A stretch of DNA of 64,000 bases from AC-32 sp963765785 (GTDB taxonomy: Bacteria > Actinomycetota > Thermoleophilia > Gaiellales > Gaiellaceae). Of the stretch, positions 1 to 8,458 are shown in pieces. The position numbers and the translations under genes are program-made. The stretch is taken from positions 248,001 through 312,000 of the forward strand of contig CAVXXW010000001.1 in the NCBI GenBank assembly GCA_963765785.1, written 5' to 3'. Under the pieces are notes generated by a model. That model made no database searches. It was not told the DNA's origin and saw only the letters and a list, made by a program, of their open reading frames with translations. The stretch's first letter is position 1. Each line of letters begins with the position of its first letter.

Positions 1-459
1 GCTGAGCGAGGCGACTGCGTCGTTGATCACCTTCCGGCGGAGGTCGGAGCCGAGGTTCTGGCCGCTCGAGTCGATCGGGGTCGACGAGCCGATGTTCGTC
101 GCGGTGCCCATCGCGGCGACGTCGGCCGCCTCCTCGATCCAGACGCCCGCCGACGCCGCGCGCGCGCCGCTCGGCGAGACGTATGCGATCACGGGGATCT
201 TGAGCGCGACCTCCTTCTGGACGATCTTGCGCATCGAGTCGGAGAGGCCGCCGGGCGTATCGATCAGGATCACCGCCGCGGCGAAGTGGTCGTCCTGCGC
301 CCGCTGCAGCTGGTGGTCGAGGTAGCTCGACGTGACTGGATTGACCTCGGTATCGAAGTGGATCGCCAGCACCTTCGGTTGGGCCGCGAAGGCCAGTGCC
401 GGAACAGCCAGCGCCGCGACCACTGAGGCCAGGAGAACCCGAATGAACGGCCGGATCAC
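1..459 (-). CDS. NfeD/STOPP-type membrane-associated serine protease, N-terminal part (cut by window edge)
   Basis: The visible 153 codons begin at a GTG at 459 with a signal-peptide-like stretch (IRPFIRVLLASVVAALAVPA) ending near AFA. A ClpP-like fold follows: ILIDTPGG, then YVSPSGARAASAG, where the Ser of AASAG is the expected nucleophile, and DLRRKVINDA, whose Lys matches the catalytic Lys of NfeD proteases. Such proteins cleave membrane-associated hydrophobic substrates, often beside a stomatin-like partner. The C-terminal membrane and OB-fold parts lie beyond position 1. The start is supported by a TAGAAT -10 hexamer 10 nt upstream. The family call is firm; the partner gene cannot be seen. 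Confidence 0.85.
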   Translation of the reverse strand, partial: MIRPFIRVLLASVVAALAVPALAFAAQPKVLAIHFDTEVNPVTSSYLDHQLQRAQDDHFAAAVILIDTPGGLSDSMRKIVQKEVALKIPVIAYVSPSGARAASAGVWIEEAADVAAMGTATNIGSSTPIDSSGQNLGSDLRRKVINDAVASLS

Positions 460-469
460 GGTTGTAAAG

Positions 470-475
470 ATTCTA
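470..475 (-). promoter_or_regulatory. Predicted -10 element of the NfeD-type gene
   Basis: Read on the minus strand the hexamer is TAGAAT, and the GTG start follows after 10 nt. This fits the TANNNT-plus-start arrangement seen at many genes here and implies a very short or absent 5' UTR. Confidence 0.45.
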
Positions 476-545
476 CCGGCGAGCAGCGGTTTTCCCTTGC
501 GGGCGAGGAAGCCGTCTGCTTCCCTCGAAGTCGGTTCGCCCGCCG

Positions 546-2604
546 ATGAAGAGGCTTTTCGCCGCAGCCGTCCTCGCGCTCGCGTTCCCGGGCGCCGCCC
601 TTGGCGCAGGGCTCGTGCAGCAGCGCGACCTCCGCCCGCAGGCGTCTCTGCACGTGCTGTCGCCCGGCATGTTCCAGCTCGTCGGCCTGCACTGGCGCGG
701 CTCGGGCCGGGTCGAGTACCGGACGCGGGGCGTTCGCGGGCGCTGGAGCCGCTGGCTGCGCTCGTCCGACGAGGACGCGCTGCCCGATCGCGGCCCCGAG
801 TGGCGGGCGATGCGCGGCTGGCGCATCGGCGAGCCCCAGTGGACGGGCGCGTCGAACGCGATCCAGTATCGGACGGTCGGCGCCGTCTCGCGCGTGCGGG
901 CGTACTTCGTGCGCAGCCCGCAGCTCCCGGTCGGCGGCAAGCGCCCGGAGATTGCAGCTGCGCCGCCGATCATCACCCGCGCCGACTGGCACGCGGACGA
1001 GTCGATACGGCGCGCGCCGCCGTACTTACGCGGACGGGATCCACCTCGCGATCGTCCACCACACGGCCGGCTCGAACTCGTACACGAAGGCGCAGTCGGC
1101 CTCGATCGTCCGCGCGATCGAGCTCTACCACGTCCAGGGGAACGGCTGGAACGACATCGGCTACAACTTCCTCGTCGACAAGTACGGCCAGGTGTTCGAG
1201 GGCCGGTACGGCGGGATTACCAAGCCGGTCGTCGGCGCCCACGCGATGGGGTTCAACAGCGGCTCGGTCGGTATCGCTGTGATCGGCGATTACGGCTCGA
1301 CCGCGATCACGCCGGCCGCGCGCGACGCGCTCGTCTCGCTGATCGCATGGCGGCTCGACCTCGCGCACGTCGATCCGCTCTCGAAGGTCGTGCGCGTGTC
1401 GGCCGGCAACCCGCGCTACGCGGCCGGGACCTCGGTGACGCTGAACGCGATCTCGGGCCATCGCGATGTCTACCCAACCAGCTGTCCCGGCGCGAGCCTC
1501 TACGCACAGCTGCCCGCAATTCGCACCGCGGTCGCGCAGACGGGCCTGCCGAAGCTGTACGCGCCCGCCTTGGTCGGGGCGATCGGCGGGCCGATCCGCT
1601 TCACGGCGCGGCTCTCGAACTCGGTCACGTGGACGGTGACCGTGCGCGACGAGACGGGCGCGACCGTCGCCAGTGGCACCGGCACTGGCACGAAGCTCGA
1701 CTGGACCTGGGACGCGACGGCCGCGGCGCCAGCGCACTACACGTGGGCGATGACCGCGCCCTCGATGCGCGCGGCGACGGGCTCGATCGGCAGCGCGGCG
1801 GTTCCGCTCGCGCTGAACCAGCTCAAGGTGGCGCCGACCATCGTCTCGCCGAACGGTGACGGCCGCGGCGACCTGGCGCAGGTGACCTACCGGCTCTCGG
1901 CCGCCGCGACCGTGACGGCGCAGGTTCAGGACCTGACCGGAGTGCCCATCGCGACGGTCTTCCAGGGCCAGCGCCCGTCCGGCAAGCAGCAGCTCAGCTG
2001 GAGCCCGGCGTCGCTGCCGGACGGCGCGTACATGCTCGCGCTGACGGCGACGGCGGGGACGAAGCAGGCGACGACCTCGACACGGTTCTTCGTCGACCGG
2101 ACGCTCGCCGCGACGAAAGCGGCGCCCGCGTTCTCGCCGACCGGCGACGGCGTGCTCGACACCGACGCGATCGGCTTCACGCTCGTCAACCGGGCCCACG
2201 TCGAGGTCCAAGTGCTGAAGCGATCGCAGGTGGTCGCGTCGTTGCTGACGGCGGATCTCCCGGCCGGCCCGCAGAAGCTGACCTGGGACGGTGGCGGCCT
2301 GCCCGACGGGCGCTACACGGTCGCTGTGAGCACAACCGACTCGCTGATGACGGTCACGCAGTCCGTGCCGGTGGCGATCGACCGCACGCCGCCGACGCTG
2401 CGCCTTGTTTCGCTGCGCACACTCGTCTTCCGCGCGTCGGAGCCCGGTCGGATCGTGCTCGCGGTGAACGGCCGCTGGCATGCGTTCACGGTGCGCAAGG
2501 CCGGTCTCGTGCACATCGCGCCGCGCGGCCGCGTGCTGCGCCTGACGGCGTACCTCGTCGATCTCGCCGGTAACAAGAGCCGCCCCATCAGCGCGCGGCG
2601 TTGA
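546..2604 (+). pseudogene. Secreted N-acetylmuramoyl-L-alanine amidase (PGRP/amidase_2 type), frameshifted
   Basis: Translation from ATG 546 gives a signal peptide (MKRLFAAAVLALAFPGAALG), then a region reaching TRADWHADESIRRAPP. The frame is lost at about 1023. The remainder reads in the next frame from TYADGIHLAIVHHTAGSN, the zinc-binding His of amidase_2/PGRP domains, through NDIGYNFLVDKYG and AISGHRDVYPTSCPG, the second zinc His and Cys. Two Ig-like/FlgD-like repeats containing SPNGDG and SPTGDG and PDGxYxxxxxA turns follow to 2604. Removing T1023 restores one ORF of about 685 codons. The product would hydrolyse the amide bond between muramic acid and the peptide stem outside the cell. Whether the break is genuine or a sequencing insertion cannot be decided here. 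Confidence 0.85.
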
Positions 2605-2682
2605 GCCAGCCGTCGTAGCGGCGCGCCCGAACCGTTCGAGCAGCTCGACGAGAAGCTCGACAGTGAGTCGGGCGCGGCGCCA

Positions 2683-2688
2683 TACACT
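2683..2688 (+). promoter_or_regulatory. Predicted -10 element for the sigma factor / fatty acid synthesis operon
   Basis: TACACT lies 9 nt before the GTG start at 2698. No Shine-Dalgarno sequence fits between them, so the first gene is probably translated from a leaderless transcript. A convincing -35 at 16-18 bp spacing was not found. Confidence 0.45.
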
Positions 2689-2697
2689 ACGGCCGCC

Positions 2698-3312
2698 GTG
2701 CAACCTCCTCTCCGCAAGCACCGTCAGATTCGGCAAGACCCGCGGCCGGACCGGCCGCTCGTCTACGAGAGGCTGAGTGACCCCATCCTTGTCAAGCGCG
2801 CAAGAGACGGCGACGAGCAGGCGCTCGCCGCACTCTGCGAGCGGCACGCGCCGCGCGTCGAGCGGCTGGCCGCGCACGTGCTCGCCGACCCCGAGGACGC
2901 GCGCGACGCGGCCCAGGAGGCGCTGGCCAAGCTCTGCGTGCGGATCGTCCAGTTCCGCGGCGACTCGCAGTTCGCGACGTGGCTCCACCGGCTCGTCGTC
3001 AACACCTGTTGGGACGTCGCCGACCGCCAGCGGGTGCGTCGCTGCGAGCCGCTGCTCGAGGACGAGCGCGTGGCCGACGACGCCGACCCGGCGCGTGCCG
3101 CGGTGTTGTCCGAGCTGCGCGACGAGCTGGCCGCCGAGCTCGCGACCTTGTCGCACGAGCAGGCGAGCGTGGTCGTCTTGAAGGACGCGCTGGGCTTCTC
3201 GTTCGCGGAGATCTCGGAGCGCTCGGGCATGCCGGTCGGCACCGCGAAGTGCTACGCGCACCGTGCCCGCGCCGGCCTGCGCGCACGGCTGACGGACGAG
3301 CACGCCGCGTGA
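2698..3312 (+). CDS. ECF-type RNA polymerase sigma factor (sigma-70 family)
   Basis: The 204-residue product has the ECF layout. Region 2 (about residues 22-95) includes ALAALCERHAPRVERLA, DPEDARDAAQEAL and ATWLHRLVVNTCWD. An acidic linker follows, then region 4 (about 135-195) with LSHEQASVVVLKDALGFS, FAEISERSGMPVGTAK and a C-terminal helix rich in Arg. It would direct core RNA polymerase to a specific promoter set. The GTG start is favoured by the -10 hexamer 9 nt upstream. Its stop overlaps the fabZ start, so it is the first gene of the fatty acid synthesis operon, which is unusual. No anti-sigma factor gene is adjacent, so its control is unknown. Confidence 0.9.
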   Translation: MQPPLRKHRQIRQDPRPDRPLVYERLSDPILVKRARDGDEQALAALCERHAPRVERLAAHVLADPEDARDAAQEALAKLCVRIVQFRGDSQFATWLHRLVVNTCWDVADRQRVRRCEPLLEDERVADDADPARAAVLSELRDELAAELATLSHEQASVVVLKDALGFSFAEISERSGMPVGTAKCYAHRARAGLRARLTDEHAA

Positions 3313-3743
3313 CGGTTCTGCAACGCCACGAGATCGAGGCGATCCTGCCTCACCGTGAGCCGTTCCTCCTGATCGACGAGGTGCTCGAGCTCGAGCCGGG
3401 CGAGCGCGTGGTCGCCCGCAAGACGGTGCGCGAGGACGAGTGGTACCTCGCCGGCCACTTCCCCGGCCGACCGGTGATGCCGGGCGTCCTGATCGTCGAG
3501 GGTATGGCGCAGACCGGCGCCGTCGCGGTGCTCTCGCAGGAAGAGAACCGGGGCCGGCTGGCGCTCTTCGCGGGCATCGACGACGTGCGCTTCAAGCGCA
3601 TCGTCGAGCCGGGTGACGAGCTCGTCTACGAGTGCACGCTCGAGGCGGTGCGCGGCCCGGTCGGCAAGGGCAGGGCGACCGCGCACGTGGGCGAGGAGCT
3701 CGCGGCGCGCGGGACGCTGACCTTCGCGGTGGAGCAGACGTGA
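3309..3743 (+). CDS. fabZ: (3R)-hydroxyacyl-ACP dehydratase FabZ
   Basis: This cytosolic hot-dog-fold enzyme of 144 residues dehydrates 3-hydroxyacyl-ACP to trans-2-enoyl-ACP in type II fatty acid synthesis. Diagnostic segments are ILPHREPFLLIDEV near the N-terminus, AGHFPGRPVMPGVLIVEGMAQ (the catalytic His of GHFPG and the Glu of LIVEGMAQ) and DDVRFKRIVEPGDEL. Length is normal for FabZ. The GTG at 3309 overlaps the sigma-factor stop, so translation is probably coupled. In frame it is preceded only by out-of-phase sigma-factor sequence. Confidence 0.95.
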   Translation: MTVLQRHEIEAILPHREPFLLIDEVLELEPGERVVARKTVREDEWYLAGHFPGRPVMPGVLIVEGMAQTGAVAVLSQEENRGRLALFAGIDDVRFKRIVEPGDELVYECTLEAVRGPVGKGRATAHVGEELAARGTLTFAVEQT

Positions 3744-4753
3744 TCGCCTCGGCGAACGGCAGCGCGATCTCGATCACCGGCCTCGGCTGCCGGGTACCCG
3801 AGCGCGTGCTCACCAACGACGAGCTCTCGACGATGATGGACACGAACGACGAGTGGATCCGGGAGCGGACCGGGATTCGCGAGCGCCGGATCGCCGCGCC
3901 GGACGAGGCGCTGTCGGATCTCTGCCTGCCGGCTTGCCGCGACGCGCTCGAGCAGGCGGCCGTGCGGCCCGAGGAGATCGACCTGATCATCGTCGCGACG
4001 GTCACGCCCGACATGATCTTCCCGTCGACCGGCGCGATCCTGGCTGACCAGCTCGGCGCGGCCGACGCTGGGGCGTACGACCTCTCGGCCGGCTGCACCG
4101 GTTTTATGTACGCGGTCGCGCAGGGCTACGGGATGCTCGCCGGCGGACTCGCTCAGAAGGCGCTGATCGTCGGCGGCGACGTGCTCTCGCGGATCCTCGA
4201 CTGGAGCGACCGCTCGACGGCGGTGTTGTTCGGTGACGGCGCGGGCGCGGTCGTGCTCGAGCGCGTGCCACGCGGCGGCTTCCTCGGCTTCGAGCTCGGC
4301 GCGGACGGCTCGGGCGGCCCACAGCTCTACGTCCCCGCGGGCGGCTCGCGTTCGCCGGCGTCGGAGGAGACCGTGGCGGGGCGCATGCATTTCGTGAAGA
4401 TGAACGGCCGCGAGGTCTTCAGATTCGCGACGCGGGTGCTCGTGAGCTCGGCGCAGGCGGTGCTGGCCGAGTGCGGGCGCAGTATCGAGGACGTGGACGT
4501 CTACGTTCCCCACCAGGCGAACGTGCGCATCATCGAGCACGCGCGCCAGAAGCTCGGGATCCCGGAGGAGAAGACCGTGATCGACGTCGACCGCTACGGC
4601 AACACCTCGTCGGGCTCGATCCCGCTCGCGCTGGCGGACGCGACGGCCAACGGGCGGCTGCGGCCCGGACAGCTCGTGCTGATGACAGGAATGGGTGCCG
4701 GGCTCACGTGGGGCTCCGGTCTGATCGAATGGACTGCAGGAGGAGACGGATGA
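3740..4753 (+). CDS. fabH: Beta-ketoacyl-ACP synthase III FabH
   Basis: FabH condenses an acyl-CoA primer with malonyl-ACP and so starts fatty acid elongation and sets the primer type. The 337-residue protein has the thiolase fold with the complete catalytic triad: Cys119 in SAGCTGF, His in YVPHQANVRII and Asn in YGNTSSGSIP. The C-terminal GMGAGLTWGSGLI motif is also typical. The GTG at 3740 overlaps the fabZ stop by 4 nt. An upstream in-frame start at 3632 would overlap fabZ by over 100 nt and adds no family-like sequence, so it was not used. Confidence 0.95.
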   Translation: MIASANGSAISITGLGCRVPERVLTNDELSTMMDTNDEWIRERTGIRERRIAAPDEALSDLCLPACRDALEQAAVRPEEIDLIIVATVTPDMIFPSTGAILADQLGAADAGAYDLSAGCTGFMYAVAQGYGMLAGGLAQKALIVGGDVLSRILDWSDRSTAVLFGDGAGAVVLERVPRGGFLGFELGADGSGGPQLYVPAGGSRSPASEETVAGRMHFVKMNGREVFRFATRVLVSSAQAVLAECGRSIEDVDVYVPHQANVRIIEHARQKLGIPEEKTVIDVDRYGNTSSGSIPLALADATANGRLRPGQLVLMTGMGAGLTWGSGLIEWTAGGDG

Positions 4754-5682
4754 GCGCGCCGAAGATCGCGTTTTGCTTCCCGGGCCAGGGCTCGCTCGAG
4801 GCGGGCATGGGCCGTGAGATCGCGCTGGCGGTGCCGGCGGCAATGGAGGTCTACGAGCGCGCGAGCGAGGCCTCGGGCCTCGATCTGATCCGCCTTTGCT
4901 TCGAGGCGCCGGAAGAGGAGCTCGTGCACACCGAGGTACAGCAGCCGGCGCTCGTGGCCACCAGCCTCGCCGTGCTGGCGGCGTTACGCGAGAACGGCTT
5001 CGAGCCGGACGTTGTCGTCGGCCATTCCGTCGGCGAGTTCGCGGCGCTGGCAGCCTCGCAGGCGCTCTCGAACGACGACGCGATCAGGCTCGTTCGCGCG
5101 CGTGGCCTGGCGATGGCCGAGGCGGCACGCGAGAACCCCGGCTCGATGGCCGCCATCCTCGGGCTCGCCGACGAGGTGGTCGAGGCTCTGTGCGCGCGGA
5201 TCGCCAATGTGTGGCCGGCGAACTACAACTGTCCCGGCCAGGTCGTCATCTCGGGCCAGAGCCTCTCGGTGGACGAGTGCTGTGAGGAAGCGCAGCGCGA
5301 GGGCGCGCGGCGGACGGTCAAGCTTCGGGTCTCCGGGGCCTTCCACAGTCCGCTCGTTGCCCGCGCGGCGGAGCACCTGCGCCCGGCGCTCGACAAGGCG
5401 AAGTTCTCCGACCCGATCGCGCCGTTCATGTCGACGGTCACGGCCAAGATCGAGCCCGCTCAGAAGATGGCCGCATTGCTCGTTGAGCAGCTGACTGCGC
5501 CGGTCAAGTTCACGCAGGCCGCGCGCGAGCTGATGCGGCAGGGCGTGAAGGTCTTCGTCGAGGTCGGGCCGGGGAACGTCCTGACCGGTTTACTGAAGAG
5601 GATCGACAGAAGCGTGAAGGCGATCCCGGTGGGCGACCTCGCCTCGATCGAGAAGCTCAGGGAGACCCTCGGCTCTGCCTGA
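4750..5682 (+). CDS. fabD: Malonyl-CoA:ACP transacylase FabD
   Basis: FabD moves malonyl from CoA to acyl carrier protein, giving the extender unit for the synthases on either side. The 310-residue sequence starts KIAFCFPGQGSLEAGMG, has the nucleophile elbow VVGHSVGEFAAL (Ser93), the partner His in SGAFHSPL, and FVEVGPGNVLTGLLKR near the C-terminus. The ATG at 4750 overlaps the fabH stop (ATGA), with GGAGG at 4741-4745 region as Shine-Dalgarno. Upstream in-frame sequence is only the fabH shadow. Confidence 0.95.
   Translation: MSAPKIAFCFPGQGSLEAGMGREIALAVPAAMEVYERASEASGLDLIRLCFEAPEEELVHTEVQQPALVATSLAVLAALRENGFEPDVVVGHSVGEFAALAASQALSNDDAIRLVRARGLAMAEAARENPGSMAAILGLADEVVEALCARIANVWPANYNCPGQVVISGQSLSVDECCEEAQREGARRTVKLRVSGAFHSPLVARAAEHLRPALDKAKFSDPIAPFMSTVTAKIEPAQKMAALLVEQLTAPVKFTQAARELMRQGVKVFVEVGPGNVLTGLLKRIDRSVKAIPVGDLASIEKLRETLGSA
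5659..5664 (+). promoter_or_regulatory. Shine-Dalgarno sequence supporting a CTG start for fabG
   Basis: AGGGAG inside the end of fabD sits 10 nt before the CTG at 5675. There is no ATG, GTG or TTG in the fabG frame between here and 5849, which is already past the nucleotide-binding motif. Confidence 0.5.
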
Positions 5683-6403
5683 GTTCTGCTCGCTCGACGG
5701 CAAGAGGGCGCTCGTCACCGGTGGATCGCGCGGAATCGGCCGCGCGGTCGCCCTCGAGCTCGCCCAAGCGGGCGCCTCGGTCGTAGTCGGCTACCACTCG
5801 GGTGCCGAGGAGGCCGAGGCGGTCGCCAAGGAGGCTGGCGGCCGCGCCGTGCAGGCCGACGTCTCCGACCCCGAGCGGGCAAAGGCGCTCGTCGAGGAAG
5901 CGGGCGACCTCGACATCCTCGTCAACAATGCCGGCCTGACGCGCGACGGACTGCTCGCCCGTATGCCCGACGCCGACTGGCGCGACGTGATCGAGACGAA
6001 CCTCTCGTCGGTCTTCTACACGTCCCGCGCCGCGGTGCGCGGAATGATGAAGAAGCGCGCGGGCTCGATCGTGAACGTCAGCAGCATCGTGGGCGTGCAC
6101 GGCAACTGGGGCCAGACGAACTACGGCGCGTCGAAGGCCGGGATCATCGGCTTCACAAAGTCGCTGGCGCGTGAGCTCGGCAGCCGCAACGTGCGCGCAA
6201 ACGTCGTCGCTCCCGGGTACGTGAACACCAGGCTCACCGACGTGCTCCCCGAGGAGGCGCAGCAGGCGATGCTCTCCAACACCCCACTCGGTCGGCTCGG
6301 CGAGCCGGAGGACATCGCGGGGGCGGTACGCTTCCTCTGCTCCGACGAGGCCGCGTTCATCACGGGCGAGGTGCTGCTCGTCGACGGCGGGCTCGGGATG
6401 TGA
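5675..6403 (+). CDS. fabG: 3-oxoacyl-ACP reductase FabG, probable CTG start
   Basis: FabG reduces 3-oxoacyl-ACP with NADPH. It is a classical short-chain dehydrogenase: LVTGGSRGIGRAVALELA binds the cofactor, DILVNNAG follows, and the catalytic Ser, Tyr150 and Lys154 lie in VNVSSIVGVHG and TNYGASKAG. The C-terminus DEAAFITGEVLLVDGGLGM is canonical. The Rossmann motif requires a start well upstream of the first standard start codon (GTG 5849). CTG 5675 (LPEFCSLDGKRALVTGG) gives 242 residues, has AGGGAG upstream and overlaps the fabD stop, so it is proposed as the true start. A substitution error in a former ATG or GTG is the alternative. Confidence 0.9.
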   Translation: MPEFCSLDGKRALVTGGSRGIGRAVALELAQAGASVVVGYHSGAEEAEAVAKEAGGRAVQADVSDPERAKALVEEAGDLDILVNNAGLTRDGLLARMPDADWRDVIETNLSSVFYTSRAAVRGMMKKRAGSIVNVSSIVGVHGNWGQTNYGASKAGIIGFTKSLARELGSRNVRANVVAPGYVNTRLTDVLPEEAQQAMLSNTPLGRLGEPEDIAGAVRFLCSDEAAFITGEVLLVDGGLGM

Positions 6404-6404
6404 G

Positions 6405-7670
6405 ATGACGACGAACGGGAGCATGAACGGACGGCGCAGGGTCGTGATCACCGGCCTCGGCGCGCTGACCCCGCTCGGCACGGACGTCGAGTCGACCTGG
6501 GACGCGCTCGTCGCCGGCCGCTCCGGCGCAGGCGAGATCACGCAGTTCGACTCGAGCGACTTCGCAGTGCACTTCGCGTGCGAGGTGAAGGGTTTCGACC
6601 CAACGGAGTACATCGACCGCAAGCAGGCCAGGCGGATGGACCGTTTCGCGCACCTGATCGTCGCGGCGGCGCGCCAGGCCGAGGCCGACGCCGGGCTCTC
6701 GATCGAGGCGGAGCCCGACCGCATCGGCGCGGCGATCGCGACCGGCATCGGCGGCCTCAAGGCGTTCCAGGACTGCCACAGCGAGCTGCTCGAGCGCGGG
6801 CCCGATCGCGTCAACCCGTTCTCGATCCCCGAGATCATCCCGAACATGGGTGCTGCCTGGGTCTCGATGCAGCTGGGCACGCAGGGCCCGCTCAGCTCCC
6901 AGTGCACTGCCTGCGCCGCCTCGAACATGGCGATCGGCGACGGCGCCGATGCAATCAGGCTCGGGCGCGCCGACGTGATGCTCTGCGGTGGTACCGAGGC
7001 GCCGGTGACGGAGGTCGGTATCGCCGGCTTCAGCGCCATGCGCGCGCTCTCGCGCCGCAACGACGACCCGCAGGCTGCCAGCCGACCGTTCGACTCGCAG
7101 CGCGACGGCTTCGTGATGGGCGAGGCCGGTGCGGTGGTCGTGCTGGAGGAGCTAGAGCACGCCCGGGCCCGGGGGGCCAAGATCTATGCCGAGCTACTCG
7201 GCTACGGCGTCTCCTCGGACGCACGCCACATCACCGAGCCCGATCCCTCCGGAGTGAACCCGGCGCGGGCGATGGCGATGGCGTTCGGCGATGCTGGCAT
7301 CGACCCCGATGAGATCGACTACATCAACGCGCACGGCACCTCGACGCCGCTCGGCGACTCGGCCGAGACGCGCGTGATCAAGCTCGCGCTCGGCGAGGAG
7401 AACGCGCGCAAGACGCCGGTCTCCTCGACGAAAGGCGCAACCGGCCACTGCCTCGGCGCCGCCGGGGCGGTCGAGGCGATGTTCTCGATCCTCGCGGTCG
7501 ACCGCGGCGTGCTGCCGCCGACGATCAACTACGAGGACCCGGACCCCGAGTGCGACCTCGACTACATCCCGAACGAGTCGCGCAAGGCGGACGTGCGCAC
7601 CGCCGTCTCGAACTCGTTCGGCTTCGGCGGGCACAACGCCACGATCGTGATCAGACGCTTCGAGGACTAG
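6405..7670 (+). CDS. fabF: Beta-ketoacyl-ACP synthase II FabF
   Basis: FabF performs the elongating condensation of acyl-ACP with malonyl-ACP. The 421-residue protein carries the KAS triad: Cys170 in CTACAASNMAIGDGA, His in INAHGTSTPLGD and His in TKGATGHCLGAAGA. The C-terminal SNSFGFGGHNATIV is also typical. ATG 6405 lies one base after the fabG stop. It is the last gene of the operon, and no acyl carrier protein gene sits between fabG and fabF or elsewhere nearby. Its stop codon shares the tetranucleotide CTAG with the stop of the convergent esterase gene. Confidence 0.95.
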   Translation: MTTNGSMNGRRRVVITGLGALTPLGTDVESTWDALVAGRSGAGEITQFDSSDFAVHFACEVKGFDPTEYIDRKQARRMDRFAHLIVAAARQAEADAGLSIEAEPDRIGAAIATGIGGLKAFQDCHSELLERGPDRVNPFSIPEIIPNMGAAWVSMQLGTQGPLSSQCTACAASNMAIGDGADAIRLGRADVMLCGGTEAPVTEVGIAGFSAMRALSRRNDDPQAASRPFDSQRDGFVMGEAGAVVVLEELEHARARGAKIYAELLGYGVSSDARHITEPDPSGVNPARAMAMAFGDAGIDPDEIDYINAHGTSTPLGDSAETRVIKLALGEENARKTPVSSTKGATGHCLGAAGAVEAMFSILAVDRGVLPPTINYEDPDPECDLDYIPNESRKADVRTAVSNSFGFGGHNATIVIRRFED

Positions 7671-8458
7671 CCGCAGGCGTCCGCGTAGAAGTCGAGGTAC
7701 TGGGCGAAATGGGCGTCCCAGTAGCGGCCGTCGTGCGCGCCGGGCCAGACGTGGAAGCTGATCTTCGCGCCGTCAGCCTTCAGCTCGTTCGCGAGCTTCG
7801 CGGCGGCCGGGCGCAGGTCGTCGCGGTTGCCGATGTCGATCCAGACCGGCGCGCCGTACGGCGACCGGTGCTGCGCGAGCGTCAGCAGGTCGTGGCGGGC
7901 GAAGTCGGGGTTGCCGCCGAATGCGTACGCGGCTCCGCCCGAGCCGCGCTCGAACACCGCGGGTGAGTGGCCGCCGACGGCGCAGAAGCGCTTCGGCGCG
8001 AGCCGGCCGAGGTCGAGCGCTCCGAAGCCGCCCATCGAGATGCCGCCGACGGCGACTCGGTGCGGGTCGGCACCGGTACGGCTGAGCGCCACGGGAATCA
8101 CCTCGTGCAAGACGTAGGAGCCCCAAGGGCCGTCGCCGTCGTTGTGCCACCAGCCGGTGTCCCCTTCGGGAAGCACCACGACGGGCGCCCGGTCACCCAG
8201 GCGTCGCAGCCCTGCGAGGAAGGCAGGCGTGACCATGTCGCTCGGCGCGGCGCCGTAGCCGTGGAGGAAGACGAGGAGCGGCCGCCCCTTGGCTCCGCCG
8301 CGGGGGGTCACGAGGGTCTCGTACAGCGGCCGGCCCATGAGTCGGCTGTTCAGCTCGAAGCTCGTCACCTTCGGCGGTGGAGTCGGCTTGCTCGTCGAGC
8401 CACAGCCGCACGCACAGAACGTGAGCGTCGCGAGCAGGACTCCGAGCCCGGCTCTCAT
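7667..8458 (-). CDS. Secreted or lipid-anchored alpha/beta-hydrolase esterase
   Basis: The 263-residue product has a short N-terminal hydrophobic segment followed by a Cys-rich stretch (LLATLTFCACGCGSTSKP) that may be a lipobox, although the match is poor. The mature part is an esterase_D/PHB-depolymerase-like fold: LLVFLHGYG (oxyanion hole), GGISMGGFGALDLG with the nucleophilic Ser, DIGNRDD and WPGAHDGRYWDAHFAQYL with the catalytic His. The substrate is not evident from sequence. The ATG overlaps the stop of the upstream cyclase gene (ATGA), so the two are co-transcribed. It ends on a CTAG shared with fabF. Confidence 0.8.
   Translation of the reverse strand: MRAGLGVLLATLTFCACGCGSTSKPTPPPKVTSFELNSRLMGRPLYETLVTPRGGAKGRPLLVFLHGYGAAPSDMVTPAFLAGLRRLGDRAPVVVLPEGDTGWWHNDGDGPWGSYVLHEVIPVALSRTGADPHRVAVGGISMGGFGALDLGRLAPKRFCAVGGHSPAVFERGSGGAAYAFGGNPDFARHDLLTLAQHRSPYGAPVWIDIGNRDDLRPAAAKLANELKADGAKISFHVWPGAHDGRYWDAHFAQYLDFYADACG

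Noticed and set aside
973..3303. Minus-strand open frame of 776 codons
   Set aside because: It is antisense to the amidase, sigma-factor and fabZ coding sequences, is Arg/Ala/Gly-rich and shows no domain. High GC content produces such frames throughout the window.
3632..3739. Upstream extension of FabH to 3632
   Set aside because: This frame lies inside fabZ and encodes non-homologous Arg/Gly-rich sequence; GTG 3740 gives the normal FabH length and a 4-nt overlap.
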